Translations under genes and position numbers: made by a program
From: Verrucomicrobiota bacterium
GTDB lineage: Bacteria > Verrucomicrobiota > Verrucomicrobiia > Opitutales > Opitutaceae
DNA: 37,459 nt
NCBI GenBank assembly: GCA_026398135.1
Contig: JAPLTN010000028.1
Coordinates: 1-37,459 of the forward strand
Reading direction: 5' to 3'
Shown: piece by piece, positions 7,872 through 16,109 of the stretch
Numbering within the stretch: position 1 is the first letter of the stretch
Layout: every line of letters starts with the position of its first letter
Notes under the pieces: generated by a model
Databases searched by the model: none
What the model saw: only the letters and a program-made list of their open reading frames with translations
Told to the model about the DNA's origin: nothing

Positions 7872-8834
7872 ATGCGCGCGGTTTTGCAGGCCATTGCCGA
7901 TGAGCTCCAGCGGTTGAAAGCCGATGGGGAGAGCACCGTGGCCGTATCCGACGAAACGATGGCCGGGCTTAGGGCGATGGTGAAGGCGCAGCGGGGCGAG
8001 CGGGCCGCGCCTGTGGTGGCGGCGGCGGAGGTGTTGGCACCGGTGCCGGTAAATCCTTTGCGGGCGGAGCGGGCGGCGAGCGCAGTGGCGGCGGCGGTTC
8101 CGGTGGTTCCGGCGGCGGGTGCTGCGCCGTTGCGCGGTCTGGTGGCGGCGAAGGTCGGGGGGCGCGAGTTGCCTGCGCCGCCCGCGGTAGTTCTGCCCGA
8201 GGGCGACAAGGCGGCAAGGTGGGCGACCTTGCGGGCTTTTATCGCGGCGGATGCGGGCTGCGCGGCGCAGCTTGGGCCGGGGGTTAAGCCGATTTTTGGC
8301 GTGGGTTCGCTGGATGCCAAAATCGTTTTTGTGGCGGATGCGCCGAGCGAAGAGGAGGCGCGGGCGGGCTCGCCGTTGGCGGGGGCGAGCGGGGAGTTGC
8401 TGGCCAAAATGATCGGCGCGATGGGGCTGAAGCCCGAGGCGGTTTTTGTTACGACTCTGCTCCCGTGGCGGCCGCAGGCCCTGGCGGCGGAGGGCGGGGC
8501 GGCGCTCGGCGATCGTCCGCCGTCGTCGGCTGAGTTGGTTTACGGGGAGGTGTTTTTCCGGGCCTTGGTGGACATCGTGCAGCCGCAGGTGGTGGTGGCG
8601 CTTGGGCAGGAGGCGGCGCAGGGATTGAAGGCGGAGAAAATAAAAACCCTGGCGGAGGTGCGCGGGCAGTGGACGGAGTATGCGGGCGCGGCGCTGATGG
8701 TGACGTGCAAACCGAGTTACTTGCTGCGCAGCGGCACCAATCGCACCAAGCGTCCGGCCTGGGAGGAACTCATGAAGGTGATGGAGCGGGTGGGGCTGCC
8801 GATTTCGGAGAAGCAGCGCGGGTATTTTCTTTAG
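7872..8834 (+). CDS. Divergent uracil-DNA glycosylase-like protein (family 4/5 fold)
   Basis: A 320-residue protein with a UDG-superfamily domain in its C-terminal ~190 residues. FGVGSLDAKIVFVADAPSEE (142-161) matches the first active-site segment of family 4 enzymes, usually GEAPGxxE, and SPLAGASGELL (167-177) matches the following PFVGxSGxLL. VVALGQEAAQGL (241-252) and KPSYLLRS (280-287) match the later core strand and the HPSYLL motif. The first ~110 residues are an Ala/Val/Pro-rich low-complexity extension. The protein has only C130 and C279, so it lacks the four cysteines that bind [4Fe-4S] in family 4. The HPS histidine is lysine. It may still act on damaged bases in DNA, or it may be a relative with altered activity. 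It follows ribE by 21 bases. Confidence 0.75.
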   Translation: MRAVLQAIADELQRLKADGESTVAVSDETMAGLRAMVKAQRGERAAPVVAAAEVLAPVPVNPLRAERAASAVAAAVPVVPAAGAAPLRGLVAAKVGGRELPAPPAVVLPEGDKAARWATLRAFIAADAGCAAQLGPGVKPIFGVGSLDAKIVFVADAPSEEEARAGSPLAGASGELLAKMIGAMGLKPEAVFVTTLLPWRPQALAAEGGAALGDRPPSSAELVYGEVFFRALVDIVQPQVVVALGQEAAQGLKAEKIKTLAEVRGQWTEYAGAALMVTCKPSYLLRSGTNRTKRPAWEELMKVMERVGLPISEKQRGYFL

Positions 8835-8903
8835 GGGGGAAACGGAGCGGTCGCAGGCGAGCTACGACCCTACGGGGCCGTGGCGGGCAGTGCTGTGAGA
8901 GGG

Positions 8904-8925
8904 GCGGGGGAGGGGGCTCCCCCGC
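8904..8925. terminator. Strong GC hairpin between convergent genes
   Basis: GCGGGGGAG (8904-8912) and CTCCCCCGC (8917-8925) form a perfect 9-bp stem with a GGGG loop, between the convergent UDG-like and chemoreceptor genes. Neither side has a T-tract, so it may slow polymerase or block read-through rather than act as a canonical terminator. Upstream, GTCGCAGGCGAGCTACGAC (about 8850-8870) is another small palindrome of the type dispersed in this window. Confidence 0.4.
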
Positions 8926-8938
8926 GTTATCTGAATTC

Positions 8939-11032
8939 CTACACTTTGAACTTGGCGACGAGCTGGCCGAGGGTGGTCGAGAGGGCGTTGAGCTCGGTGG
9001 CGGAGGCGCTGATACGAGTGGCTCCCTTGGCTCCCTCGGCGGCGGCTTCGGAGACGCCGGAGATGTTGCGGGCGACCTCGGCGGCACCCTCGGAGGTTTG
9101 CTGGACGTTCTTGGAGAGCGTGCCGGTGGCGGTGGAGACGTTGTGTATGGTGCCGACAATCTCGGAAGTAGTGGCGGATTGCTCTTCGACGGCGGCGGCG
9201 ATGGAGGAGGAGATGTGGGAGACCTGCTCGATGATCTTGGCCACTTCGTCGAGGGAACGCATGGAGGAGCCGGCGCCGTCCTGGATGAGGGTGACTTGTT
9301 TGCGGATGTCCTCGGTGGCGGCGGCGGACTGGCGGGCGAGTTCCTTGACCTCGTTGGCGACTACGGCGAAGCCGCGGCCGGCCTCGCCGGCGGAGGCGGC
9401 CTCGATGGTGGCGTTGAGGGCGAGCAGGTTGGTCTGTTCGGCGATGCGGTTGATCAACTCCACAACCTTGCCGATCTGGCGGGCGGAGTCGTCGAGTTTG
9501 GCCATGAGTTCGCGGGTTGCGCGGGCCTGGGTATCGGCCTTGCGGGCGATCTCGGATTCCTGGGCGCAGTTGCGGGCGACCTCTTGGATGGAGGAGGACA
9601 TTTCCTCCATGGCGGCGGCGACGGTGGAGGTGGATTGGGTGATCTGGCCGGCGGATTCGGACATGACCTTGGAGTTGATGGAGAGCTCTTCACCGGCGGA
9701 GGCGACGGTGTTGGCCTGCACGGTGGTTTCCTCGGCGGCGGCGGCCTGGGAGTGGGCGGTATCGGTGAGGATCTGGGCGGAACCGAGCAGGTCGGAGGCG
9801 GATTGTTTGAGTGCGCCGACGAGGGTGCGGAGGTTGCCGATGCAGGTATCGACGGAGGTGGCGAGGGTGCCGATTTCGTCGTCGCGTTTTAGGCCTACTT
9901 GGGCGGTGAGGTCGCCTTGGGCGAGGCGTTCGACGGCGGCGACGCAGCGGGCGATGGGGCGGGTGATGGAGCGGGCGATCAGGAGCGAGCAAACGATGAG
10001 CAGGGCGGTGGCGATACCAACGGTAGACCAGGTGTTGCGGATGGCGGCGCGGGGGGCGGAGAGAAGTTCGGTTTCGGGGACGCGTATGATGAGGCTCCAG
10101 CCGAGTCCGGGGTAGCCGAGGGCACCGGCGGAGCGGGCGAAGCCGTAGGCGAGCTGGACGTTTTTGCGTTTGTGAAGTTCGACGCCTTCGCCGTTTTCAC
10201 CGCGGGTGCCGCGAAGGGCGGATTCCACGCCGAGCTCGGCGAGGTTGATTTTCAATATAGTGGCGGGATCGCGGTGGAAGTCGGAGGAGCCGGCGGTGGT
10301 GGGGTCGTATTCGGCGAGAAGGACGCCTTTGCTGTCGATGAGGGCGAGTTCTGAGGAGGGGAGACCGGCGGCTTTCAGGCTGGTGTAGCGTTCCTTGATC
10401 ATGGTTTCGACCAAGCTGAAATCGGCGAGATTACGCCACACTCCGATGAACTCGCCGGTGGCGTTGAAGATCGGAGCGGAGTAGCTGACGTAAAGCGCAT
10501 CGTTACCAAAGACACGGGCGGTGTCGGGGTCGCGGGCGACGTCTTCGACAACGGTGCCGTCGAGCAGGTTGCTCTTGAGGAATTTGCCGTCGCGGGCATC
10601 GCGGAACCAGGATGCTTTGGAGTAGTCCTTGCCTATGAGAAAACTGGTATCGAGGGCTTTGCCAGTGGCGTCTTTCGTATTTACGGCGACGACCTTGCCG
10701 GTGGCGTCGGTGATCAGGCTAAGGGGATAGAGGCCGTAGAGACGGACATAGGTGTTGATGGAGTCTGTAACGACGGCATTGGATTCGGGGGAGCCGAGTT
10801 CGTGGATACGGAGCACGCCGTTGGAGGCGAAAGCTTGGACGTCGCCGTAGCGCTCGAAGAGATTGCGCTCGATGGTGTCCATGGTGGAAAGCGAGGCTTG
10901 ATGCAGCTGGTCTGCGGAGCCTTCGGCGATGGCGTTGGCGCTGCGAATGCTGATGAAGGCAACGACGCTCAGGGGAATAAGGCCGAGGGCGAGAAACGCT
11001 AAGACGAGTTTACCGGTGAGTTTGAGTTTCAT
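8939..11032 (-). CDS. Methyl-accepting chemotaxis protein with Cache-type sensor
   Basis: A 697-residue chemoreceptor. TM1 covers about 8-29, a large extracytoplasmic region about 30-333 has the features of a dCache ligand-binding domain ([33 protein letters not shown]), TM2 is about 334-354 and HAMP about 355-407. The cytoplasmic coiled coil carries the invariant hairpin tip [20 protein letters not shown] and [15 protein letters not shown]. The protein ends in LVAKFKV directly after the signalling domain, with no C-terminal pentapeptide for CheR/CheB tethering. The gene lies 97 bases downstream of cheA on the same strand, so the receptor probably feeds that kinase. The ligand is unknown; dCache domains often bind amino acids or other small metabolites. 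Confidence 0.93.
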   Translation of the reverse strand: MKLKLTGKLVLAFLALGLIPLSVVAFISIRSANAIAEGSADQLHQASLSTMDTIERNLFERYGDVQAFASNGVLRIHELGSPESNAVVTDSINTYVRLYGLYPLSLITDATGKVVAVNTKDATGKALDTSFLIGKDYSKASWFRDARDGKFLKSNLLDGTVVEDVARDPDTARVFGNDALYVSYSAPIFNATGEFIGVWRNLADFSLVETMIKERYTSLKAAGLPSSELALIDSKGVLLAEYDPTTAGSSDFHRDPATILKINLAELGVESALRGTRGENGEGVELHKRKNVQLAYGFARSAGALGYPGLGWSLIIRVPETELLSAPRAAIRNTWSTVGIATALLIVCSLLIARSITRPIARCVAAVERLAQGDLTAQVGLKRDDEIGTLATSVDTCIGNLRTLVGALKQSASDLLGSAQILTDTAHSQAAAAEETTVQANTVASAGEELSINSKVMSESAGQITQSTSTVAAAMEEMSSSIQEVARNCAQESEIARKADTQARATRELMAKLDDSARQIGKVVELINRIAEQTNLLALNATIEAASAGEAGRGFAVVANEVKELARQSAAATEDIRKQVTLIQDGAGSSMRSLDEVAKIIEQVSHISSSIAAAVEEQSATTSEIVGTIHNVSTATGTLSKNVQQTSEGAAEVARNISGVSEAAAEGAKGATRISASATELNALSTTLGQLVAKFKV

Positions 11033-11040
11033 GGGGGATT

Positions 11041-11095
11041 TGGAAGCTAGTGGAGCTGGTAAGCGGATAAGTTGGTGGAGTTAGTAAGCTGGCAG
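11041..11095. repeat. Short imperfect direct repeats upstream of the chemoreceptor gene
   Basis: The units TAGTGGAGCTGGTAAGCGG and TTGGTGGAGTTAGTAAGCTGG occur in tandem with a few differences in an otherwise non-coding gap. On the coding (minus) strand they would lie in the leader of the receptor mRNA. Their function is unknown. Confidence 0.35.
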
Positions 11096-11098
11096 AGC

Positions 11099-11120
11099 GG
11101 CGGGGTGCGGAGACCCCGCC
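11099..11120. terminator. GC hairpin between cheA and the chemoreceptor gene
   Basis: GGCGGGGT (11099-11106) and ACCCCGCC (11113-11120) form an 8-bp stem with a GCGGAG loop, ten bases after the cheA stop codon. It resembles the small GAGAC/GGGAC-loop palindromes elsewhere in the window and may reduce read-through from cheA into the receptor gene. No T-tract follows. Confidence 0.45.
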
Positions 11121-11129
11121 CCACAATTT

Positions 11130-14100
11130 TCATACGGCCAGGCTGAGGACTCGGGTGAGGGCCTTGCAGAGGCGTTCGCGGTCGAGCTTGGTTTCATAGT
11201 GGGTGATGCCGGCCTGGGTGGCGCGGGTATGGAATTCTTCGTTGTCACGGGCGGAGAGAGAGATGACAGGCAGGGTTTTAAGGCGGGCGTCAGCCCGGAT
11301 ACGTATGGTGAGTTCGAAGCCGTTGAGGCGGGGCATTTCGAGGTCGGTGATGAGCACGTCGTAGGAGGTGGTTTGCAGGCGCTGCCAGGCTTCTTCGCCG
11401 TCGTTCACGATATCGAGGGTGCCTACGAGGTCGCCCAGGCCGCGCCTCACGGCTTCGCGGAAAAAGGCGGTGTCTTCGGCAACAAGGATACGGAGGGAAG
11501 AGAGGCTGGTGGCGGCGAGGGTGGGTGAGGCGTCGAGGCCGACGAGGCGGACGAGGCCGTAGAGGTCGAGGAGGATGGTGAGGCGTTGCTGGAGCGAGGC
11601 GGTGCCGAGGATGCCGGGAGCGGCCAGGGAAGTGCGATCCAGGGCGGCGGTGGGCAGATCGGTGGCGTCGAGGATGGTCTCGACCACGAGGGCGATGGGG
11701 TGGTGGACGAGGCGGGGGACGATGATGTGGATCTCCTCGGGAAGGGGGCCGGCCGGGGTGACGGGGAGTTGGTCCTGAATGCGCAGGAGACGCAGGGTGG
11801 GGCCGTTTTTCTGGCGGAGGTAATCGTGGCCGCCGATGCGCTCGATGCGGGAGCTGGCGATGCGTTCGATGCGGCCGATGTTGGCGATGTGGAGGGCGAA
11901 GGTCTCGGGGGTGCCGTCGCGGAAGAGGAGCACGCGTTCGGTGTCGGCGGCGGTGGCTTCCTGGGTGAGCTGGCGGGCGTGGGTCTCGGCGGGCAGGCGG
12001 CCGTGGGCGAGGCCGGCGAGGTCGAGGATGAGGGCGATCTCGCCCTGGCCGAGCAGGGTGGCCCCCGAGTAGAAGGAGGTGTTTTGGAGGTGGCGGCCGA
12101 GGGGTTTCACCACGATTTCCTCGGTGTCGTTGATTTCCTCGACCTGGAGGCCGAAGCGGCGGTCGTCGAGTTTGAGCATGAGCACGTAGCCGGGGTTGTC
12201 GGCGGTGGCGTGGTCGGGGAGACCCAGAAGGGTGGAGAGGTTGAGGACGGGCAGGAGTTCTTCGCGCAGGCGGATGATGCGGGAGCCGCCGAAGTTTTCG
12301 AGCGGTCGGTCCGGGCCGGGGCGCACGATTTCGTCGAGGTTGAGCTGGGGGACGGCGAAGCGGCGGGTGCCGCAGCCGACGATGAGGGCGGGGATGATGG
12401 CGAGGGTGAGGGGCAGGCGGATGATGATGGCGGTGCCCTGGCCGAGGACCGAGCTGATTTCGACGCGGCCGCCGAGGCGTTCGATGTTGGTTTTGACGAC
12501 GTCCATGCCGACGCCGCGACCGGAGACGTCGCTGACGACGGCGGCGGTGGAGAAGCCGGGTGCGAAGATGAGTTGCCAGGCCTCAGGGTCGCTCAGGCGG
12601 GCGGATTGCTCGGGGGTGATGAGGCCTTTTTCGATGGCCTTGGCCTTGAGTTTGGCGGGGTTGAGGCCGTGGCCGTCGTCGCGGACCTCGATCTGGACGC
12701 GGCCGGCGAGGTGGGCGGCGGAGATACGCACGTGGCCGGTAGGGGATTTGCCGGCGCGCTTACGTTCTTCGCCGGGCTCGATGCCGTGGTCGGCGGAGTT
12801 GCGGATAAGGTGGGTGAGGGGATCGGAGAGGCCCTCGATGAGGGCGCGGTCGAGCTCGACGTCGTCGCCGACGGTTTCGAGGTGGATGTCTTTGCCGAGT
12901 TTCTGGCCGAGGTCGCGGATGATGCGGTTGAATTTTCCGAAGAGGCCGCCGACGGGTTGGAGGCGGGCGCGCATGATGGTGCGCTGGAGGTCGGAGGTGA
13001 TGCCGCTGATGCCCTGGACGATGCCGGCGAGGCCTTCCTGGCCGGGGTGGGCGGCGGAGTCGCGGCTGGAGGCGGCGATGCGGAGGAGTTGGTTGCGGCC
13101 GAGGACCATCTCGCCGGCGAGATTCATCAGGGCGTCGAGCAGGGAGACGGAGATGCGGACGGTTTCCTCGGTCTTGGCGCGGGGGGCGGTGGGGATGGCC
13201 TGGGCGGTGCCGGAAGGTGCGGGTTCGGGCGGGTGGGCCGGGGGATGGGCGGGGGCGGGAGGAGGCGCGAGCGTGGCGGGAGGGGGCGGGGTGAGCGCGG
13301 TGGAGGCGGCGGGCGCGGGCGGGTGGGACAGGGCGGGCGGCGGGGTGGCGACCGAAGGGGCGGGGGCGAGGACGGGCTGGGTGAGGAGCCAGTCGTGAAA
13401 GACTTTTTCCGGGGTCTGGATGAGCTGGCTCTCAGGCAGGTTAAAGGCGGCCAGGAGGAGGTCGGGTTCCATGGCGGTGGTAAAGAGTACGGAGCAGATG
13501 AGCTCGGCGCTCAGTTCGTCGGAGAGGCCGGAGACCTCGCTGAGGTCGGTGGCGGTGTCGATGAGAGTGCCGAGGGATTCGACCTCGCGGAGGTAATCGA
13601 GGATGGTCTGGCCGTGGGCCTCGATGTCGGCGTGGAGGCGGACCTGGATGACGTAGATGTTGTGGCCGTGGCGGACGGCGTCGCGCACGAGCTCGGGGTC
13701 GATGCGGAAGGCGCTTAAGTAGAGCGGGAGGGTGGGGGCGTCGTTTTTCGCCGGACGGGCGGGGGGTTCGGTGGTGAGGAGGGCGTGGAGGGCGGTGCGT
13801 TCGGCGGAGGTGTCGATCGAGGTGGATTGCTCGGGGGCGGCGACCATGGCCTTGAGCTTGTCGGTGCCGGAGAGGAAGAGGTTGATCAGGTCGGGGGTGG
13901 CGTGCATGCGTCCGTCGCGCAGGAGGGCCATGACGCTCTCCATGACGTGGGCGAGGTCGGTGATGGCGGTGAGGCCAAAGAAGCCGGCGGTGCCTTTGAC
14001 GCTATGGATGGCGCGGAAGAGGCGGTTGAGGAGTTCGGCGTCGCTGGGGCGGGATTCCAGGGCAACGAGGTCGGTTTCGAGGGTTTCGAGGTGCTCGCTC

Positions 14101-14147
14101 GCCTCTTGGACAAAAAGGCCGAGCATCTCGTTTTCTTCGGTGCTCAT
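11130..14147 (-). CDS. cheA: Hybrid chemotaxis histidine kinase CheA-CheW-CheW-REC
   Basis: A 1005-residue hybrid CheA. Order of domains: HPt with phospho-acceptor H48 in AIHSVKGTAGFFG; an alpha/beta domain (about 140-250) in the P2 position; a Pro/Ala-rich linker (about 265-325); the P3 dimerisation helices; a P4 ATPase with IRNSADHGIE (N box), DDGHGLN (G1) and SGRGVGMDVV (G2); a P5 CheW-like domain; a second, more diverged CheW-like domain; and a C-terminal receiver with phospho-acceptor D935 in TDLEMPRLNG, an upstream acidic pocket VAEDTAF, and K982 in ETKL. It should transfer phosphate from H48 to its own receiver and perhaps to a separate regulator, none of which is encoded nearby. The start is two bases after the STAS stop, so translation is probably coupled. 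Confidence 0.93.
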   Translation of the reverse strand: MSTEENEMLGLFVQEASEHLETLETDLVALESRPSDAELLNRLFRAIHSVKGTAGFFGLTAITDLAHVMESVMALLRDGRMHATPDLINLFLSGTDKLKAMVAAPEQSTSIDTSAERTALHALLTTEPPARPAKNDAPTLPLYLSAFRIDPELVRDAVRHGHNIYVIQVRLHADIEAHGQTILDYLREVESLGTLIDTATDLSEVSGLSDELSAELICSVLFTTAMEPDLLLAAFNLPESQLIQTPEKVFHDWLLTQPVLAPAPSVATPPPALSHPPAPAASTALTPPPPATLAPPPAPAHPPAHPPEPAPSGTAQAIPTAPRAKTEETVRISVSLLDALMNLAGEMVLGRNQLLRIAASSRDSAAHPGQEGLAGIVQGISGITSDLQRTIMRARLQPVGGLFGKFNRIIRDLGQKLGKDIHLETVGDDVELDRALIEGLSDPLTHLIRNSADHGIEPGEERKRAGKSPTGHVRISAAHLAGRVQIEVRDDGHGLNPAKLKAKAIEKGLITPEQSARLSDPEAWQLIFAPGFSTAAVVSDVSGRGVGMDVVKTNIERLGGRVEISSVLGQGTAIIIRLPLTLAIIPALIVGCGTRRFAVPQLNLDEIVRPGPDRPLENFGGSRIIRLREELLPVLNLSTLLGLPDHATADNPGYVLMLKLDDRRFGLQVEEINDTEEIVVKPLGRHLQNTSFYSGATLLGQGEIALILDLAGLAHGRLPAETHARQLTQEATAADTERVLLFRDGTPETFALHIANIGRIERIASSRIERIGGHDYLRQKNGPTLRLLRIQDQLPVTPAGPLPEEIHIIVPRLVHHPIALVVETILDATDLPTAALDRTSLAAPGILGTASLQQRLTILLDLYGLVRLVGLDASPTLAATSLSSLRILVAEDTAFFREAVRRGLGDLVGTLDIVNDGEEAWQRLQTTSYDVLITDLEMPRLNGFELTIRIRADARLKTLPVISLSARDNEEFHTRATQAGITHYETKLDRERLCKALTRVLSLAV

Positions 14148-14149
14148 GT

Positions 14150-14461
14150 TTAGGCGGCGGGGACGAGGGCGAAGCGGGTGTTGAGATTGAGGAGGGTGAA
14201 CATTCGGCGGATCTCGGGGTGGGGGTTTTCCACGCGGAATTTGAGTTTGCGGCGTTCGGTCTCGCGCAGGAGGGCGATGAGGAGGTTGAGGCCTTGGGAA
14301 TCGACGACCTTGGCGTTGCTGAGGTCGGCTATGACGGTGGTGGCGGCGGCTTCCTTATCGAGGTGGGCGAGGAGCTCGGTGCGCAAGGCGGTGACGTTGG
14401 TGGAGAGGAGGTCGCCGGGGAAAGTGACGCGGAGGGCGTAGTCGTTGAGTTCAATTTGCAT
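14150..14461 (-). CDS. STAS-domain protein (anti-sigma factor antagonist-like)
   Basis: A 103-residue single STAS domain. VIADLSNAKVVDSQGLNLLI (43-62) contains the D-S-x-G motif in which the serine (S55) is the phosphorylation site in SpoIIAA/RsbV-type antagonists. The tail RRMFTLLNLNTRFALVP fits the last helix and strand. Such proteins act as partner-switch elements controlled by a serine kinase and a PP2C phosphatase, neither of which is in the window. Placement between cheW (13 bases upstream) and cheA (2 bases downstream) argues that it works with the chemosensory complex. The ATG at 14461 gives a domain-sized protein; the upstream extension overlaps cheW and is rejected. Confidence 0.88.
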   Translation of the reverse strand: MQIELNDYALRVTFPGDLLSTNVTALRTELLAHLDKEAAATTVIADLSNAKVVDSQGLNLLIALLRETERRKLKFRVENPHPEIRRMFTLLNLNTRFALVPAA

Positions 14462-14474
14462 GAGAGAGGGGGGG

Positions 14475-14969
14475 TTAGGCGTTGGTGGCGGCGGGGGCGG
14501 AAAGCACGGAGCCGATGTGGAGGAGCGTGACCAGGCCTTCGGGGCGGGGAACGACGCCGGCGATGCAGTTGTGGTCCAGGCCGGAGAGCGTCTCGGGCGG
14601 GGGGGCGAGCACGGTCTCGGGTCGGGGCAGGATGTCGCCGACGGCATCAACGATGAGGCCGAGCAGGTCTTGGGAGGCGAGTTCGGCTTCTGCGGGGGGA
14701 TGGGCGAGACGGGCGAGTTCGGAAGCGGTTTTAAAAACGATGCAGCGGGTGCTACCGGTGTCGGTTTTGGGGTGAAGGCCCAGGCGATGGTCGAGGTCGA
14801 GGGCGGTGAGAATCTGGCCGCGCAGGTGGATGAGTCCGCGCACGACGGGCGGGGCGCGGTCCACGGGGGTGAGGGCGGGTTGTCGAAGGATTTCCCGGAC
14901 CCAGAGAAGGTCGCAGGCGTACCAGCGGCCTTGAGTTTGGAAGGTGAGGAGTTGCGTGGGGGCGGACAT
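14475..14969 (-). CDS. cheW: CheW-type coupling protein
   Basis: A 164-residue CheW-like scaffold that links chemoreceptors to CheA. LLTFQTQGRWYACDLLWVREIL (start of the domain) corresponds to the usual F-x-L-x-x-x-x-Y/F-A-I-x-x-x-x-V-x-E-I pattern, and VVRGLIHLRGQILTALDL is the conserved RG-x-x-x-x-RG-x-x-x-P/x-x-x-D/N-L region. The domain continues to GLIVDAVGDIL and ends in LLHIGSVLS. The ATG at 14969 is chosen because the domain begins at once; the frame upstream is not conserved-looking. It is the first gene of the minus-strand chemosensory operon and shares its upstream region with the divergent HDOD gene. Confidence 0.87.
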   Translation of the reverse strand: MSAPTQLLTFQTQGRWYACDLLWVREILRQPALTPVDRAPPVVRGLIHLRGQILTALDLDHRLGLHPKTDTGSTRCIVFKTASELARLAHPPAEAELASQDLLGLIVDAVGDILPRPETVLAPPPETLSGLDHNCIAGVVPRPEGLVTLLHIGSVLSAPAATNA

Positions 14970-15178
14970 AGCGGGGTTAAAGGGGCTAAAGGCGCGGTAA
15001 AGGGCAGGAACGTCTCGCGGGGTAATGTGTGTTCCCGCTAATCGGCGCATTTGCTCGCGGGTTGAGCGCAAAAAAACGGTTTCTGCTTGTTCGCTGCTGA
15101 ATTAACCGGCCGGCAAGGGTCTGTTTGCCCTGTTTTTGCGAAAGCGCGGGTTTGTGTCGGGGTAAACGCGTTAAATTT

Positions 15179-16105
15179 ATGCCGAATCGGTTCATTTATC
15201 GCCCCAAAGAGCCGATAGCTGCGGGTAATTTATTTATGGCGCTGAGTTTTGTGACTCCGGAAACAATCAAACAGGTGGCCAAGACGATGCCCTCGTCGGC
15301 CCGGATCTTCGCGTGTTTGCAGACGATGCTGCAAAAACCGAGTCCGAATCTAAACGAGATCGTGGATCTGGTGCGCATGGATGCCGGCCTGGCTTCGAGC
15401 GTGGTGCGCTTGAGCAACAGCGCGGTGTATCGGCGGGGAGAGCCGGTGGAGTCGGTGCACGATGCGATCAACCGGGTGGGTCTGCGCGAGGTGAACCGAA
15501 TCGTGGGCATGACGGTGACGGGGCAGCTGTTTTCGTCGTCGTTGCCGCTTTACCGTCAGCAGGGGGATGCCTTGTGGCAAAACTCGTTGGCGACGGCTCT
15601 GGCCATGGCCCAGCTCGCGCGCACCGGGGGCGAGGATGACCGGCAGGCCTACACGCTGGGTTTGTTGCGTCCGGTGGGCCGGGTGGCCTTGCAGCGGATG
15701 GCGATGACGGTGGGCGCGGTGATCGCACCGATGCCGCCGGAAACGGCTCCGGCGGCGGCGGTGTTGACCTGGGAGCGTACGCATTTCGGCCTGACCAACG
15801 CGGAGACCTCGGCGTTTTTGCTGGCCGAGTGGGGCTTCGCCTCGCCGCTTTGCCTGGCGGTGAAACAACATGTGCAGCCGGTGGGCGCGGCGCGGCCCAG
15901 TCGCTGGGCGGCGCTGTTGCATGTGGCGAGCGGAGTGGCGGATCAGCTGGGCAAGGGCCTGACCGGCGAGAAGCAGTTTTGGTCGCAGGACGAGCCGGTT
16001 TTGCGCGAGGCGGGACTGCCGGCCAAGGCCCCGGAAAACTGCACGATGGAAACACGCGAGGAGTTGAACCGGCTCAGCTCGATGGTGCGGGCGTTTGGCG
16101 CGTGA
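15179..16105 (+). CDS. HDOD-domain signalling protein
   Basis: A protein of about 308 residues with an HDOD domain, a degenerate HD-GYP-like fold without catalytic residues that is used in bacterial signal transduction. MPSSARIFACLQTMLQKPSPNLNEIVDLVRMDAGLASSVVRLSNSAVY shows the usual pattern: a helix, then the Ile-Val-x-Leu-Val-x-x-Asp segment and RLSNSAVYRRG. It continues to VHDAINRVGLREV and ALAMAQLA. There is no output domain. The start is uncertain: ATG 15179 is used here, but ATG 15236 (MALSFVTPETI) is equally plausible because the 57 bases between are AT-richer and read like a leader. It diverges from cheW, which suggests co-regulation with the chemosensory genes. Confidence 0.85.
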   Translation: MPNRFIYRPKEPIAAGNLFMALSFVTPETIKQVAKTMPSSARIFACLQTMLQKPSPNLNEIVDLVRMDAGLASSVVRLSNSAVYRRGEPVESVHDAINRVGLREVNRIVGMTVTGQLFSSSLPLYRQQGDALWQNSLATALAMAQLARTGGEDDRQAYTLGLLRPVGRVALQRMAMTVGAVIAPMPPETAPAAAVLTWERTHFGLTNAETSAFLLAEWGFASPLCLAVKQHVQPVGAARPSRWAALLHVASGVADQLGKGLTGEKQFWSQDEPVLREAGLPAKAPENCTMETREELNRLSSMVRAFGA

Positions 16106-16109
16106 GCTT

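Noticed and set aside
11586-13718. Very long open frame on the plus strand opposite cheA, glycine/aspartate/valine-rich
   Set aside because: It is the complement of a GC-rich coding sequence with strong codon bias, has no domain pattern, and lies wholly within an unmistakable CheA gene. The same holds for long frames opposite the chemoreceptor, prc, uvrA, and the oligopeptide-binding gene.
15125-15178. Earlier TTG start for the HDOD protein
   Set aside because: The encoded residues are not domain-like and the region lies in the shared promoter with cheW. ATG 15179 or 15236 is more plausible.
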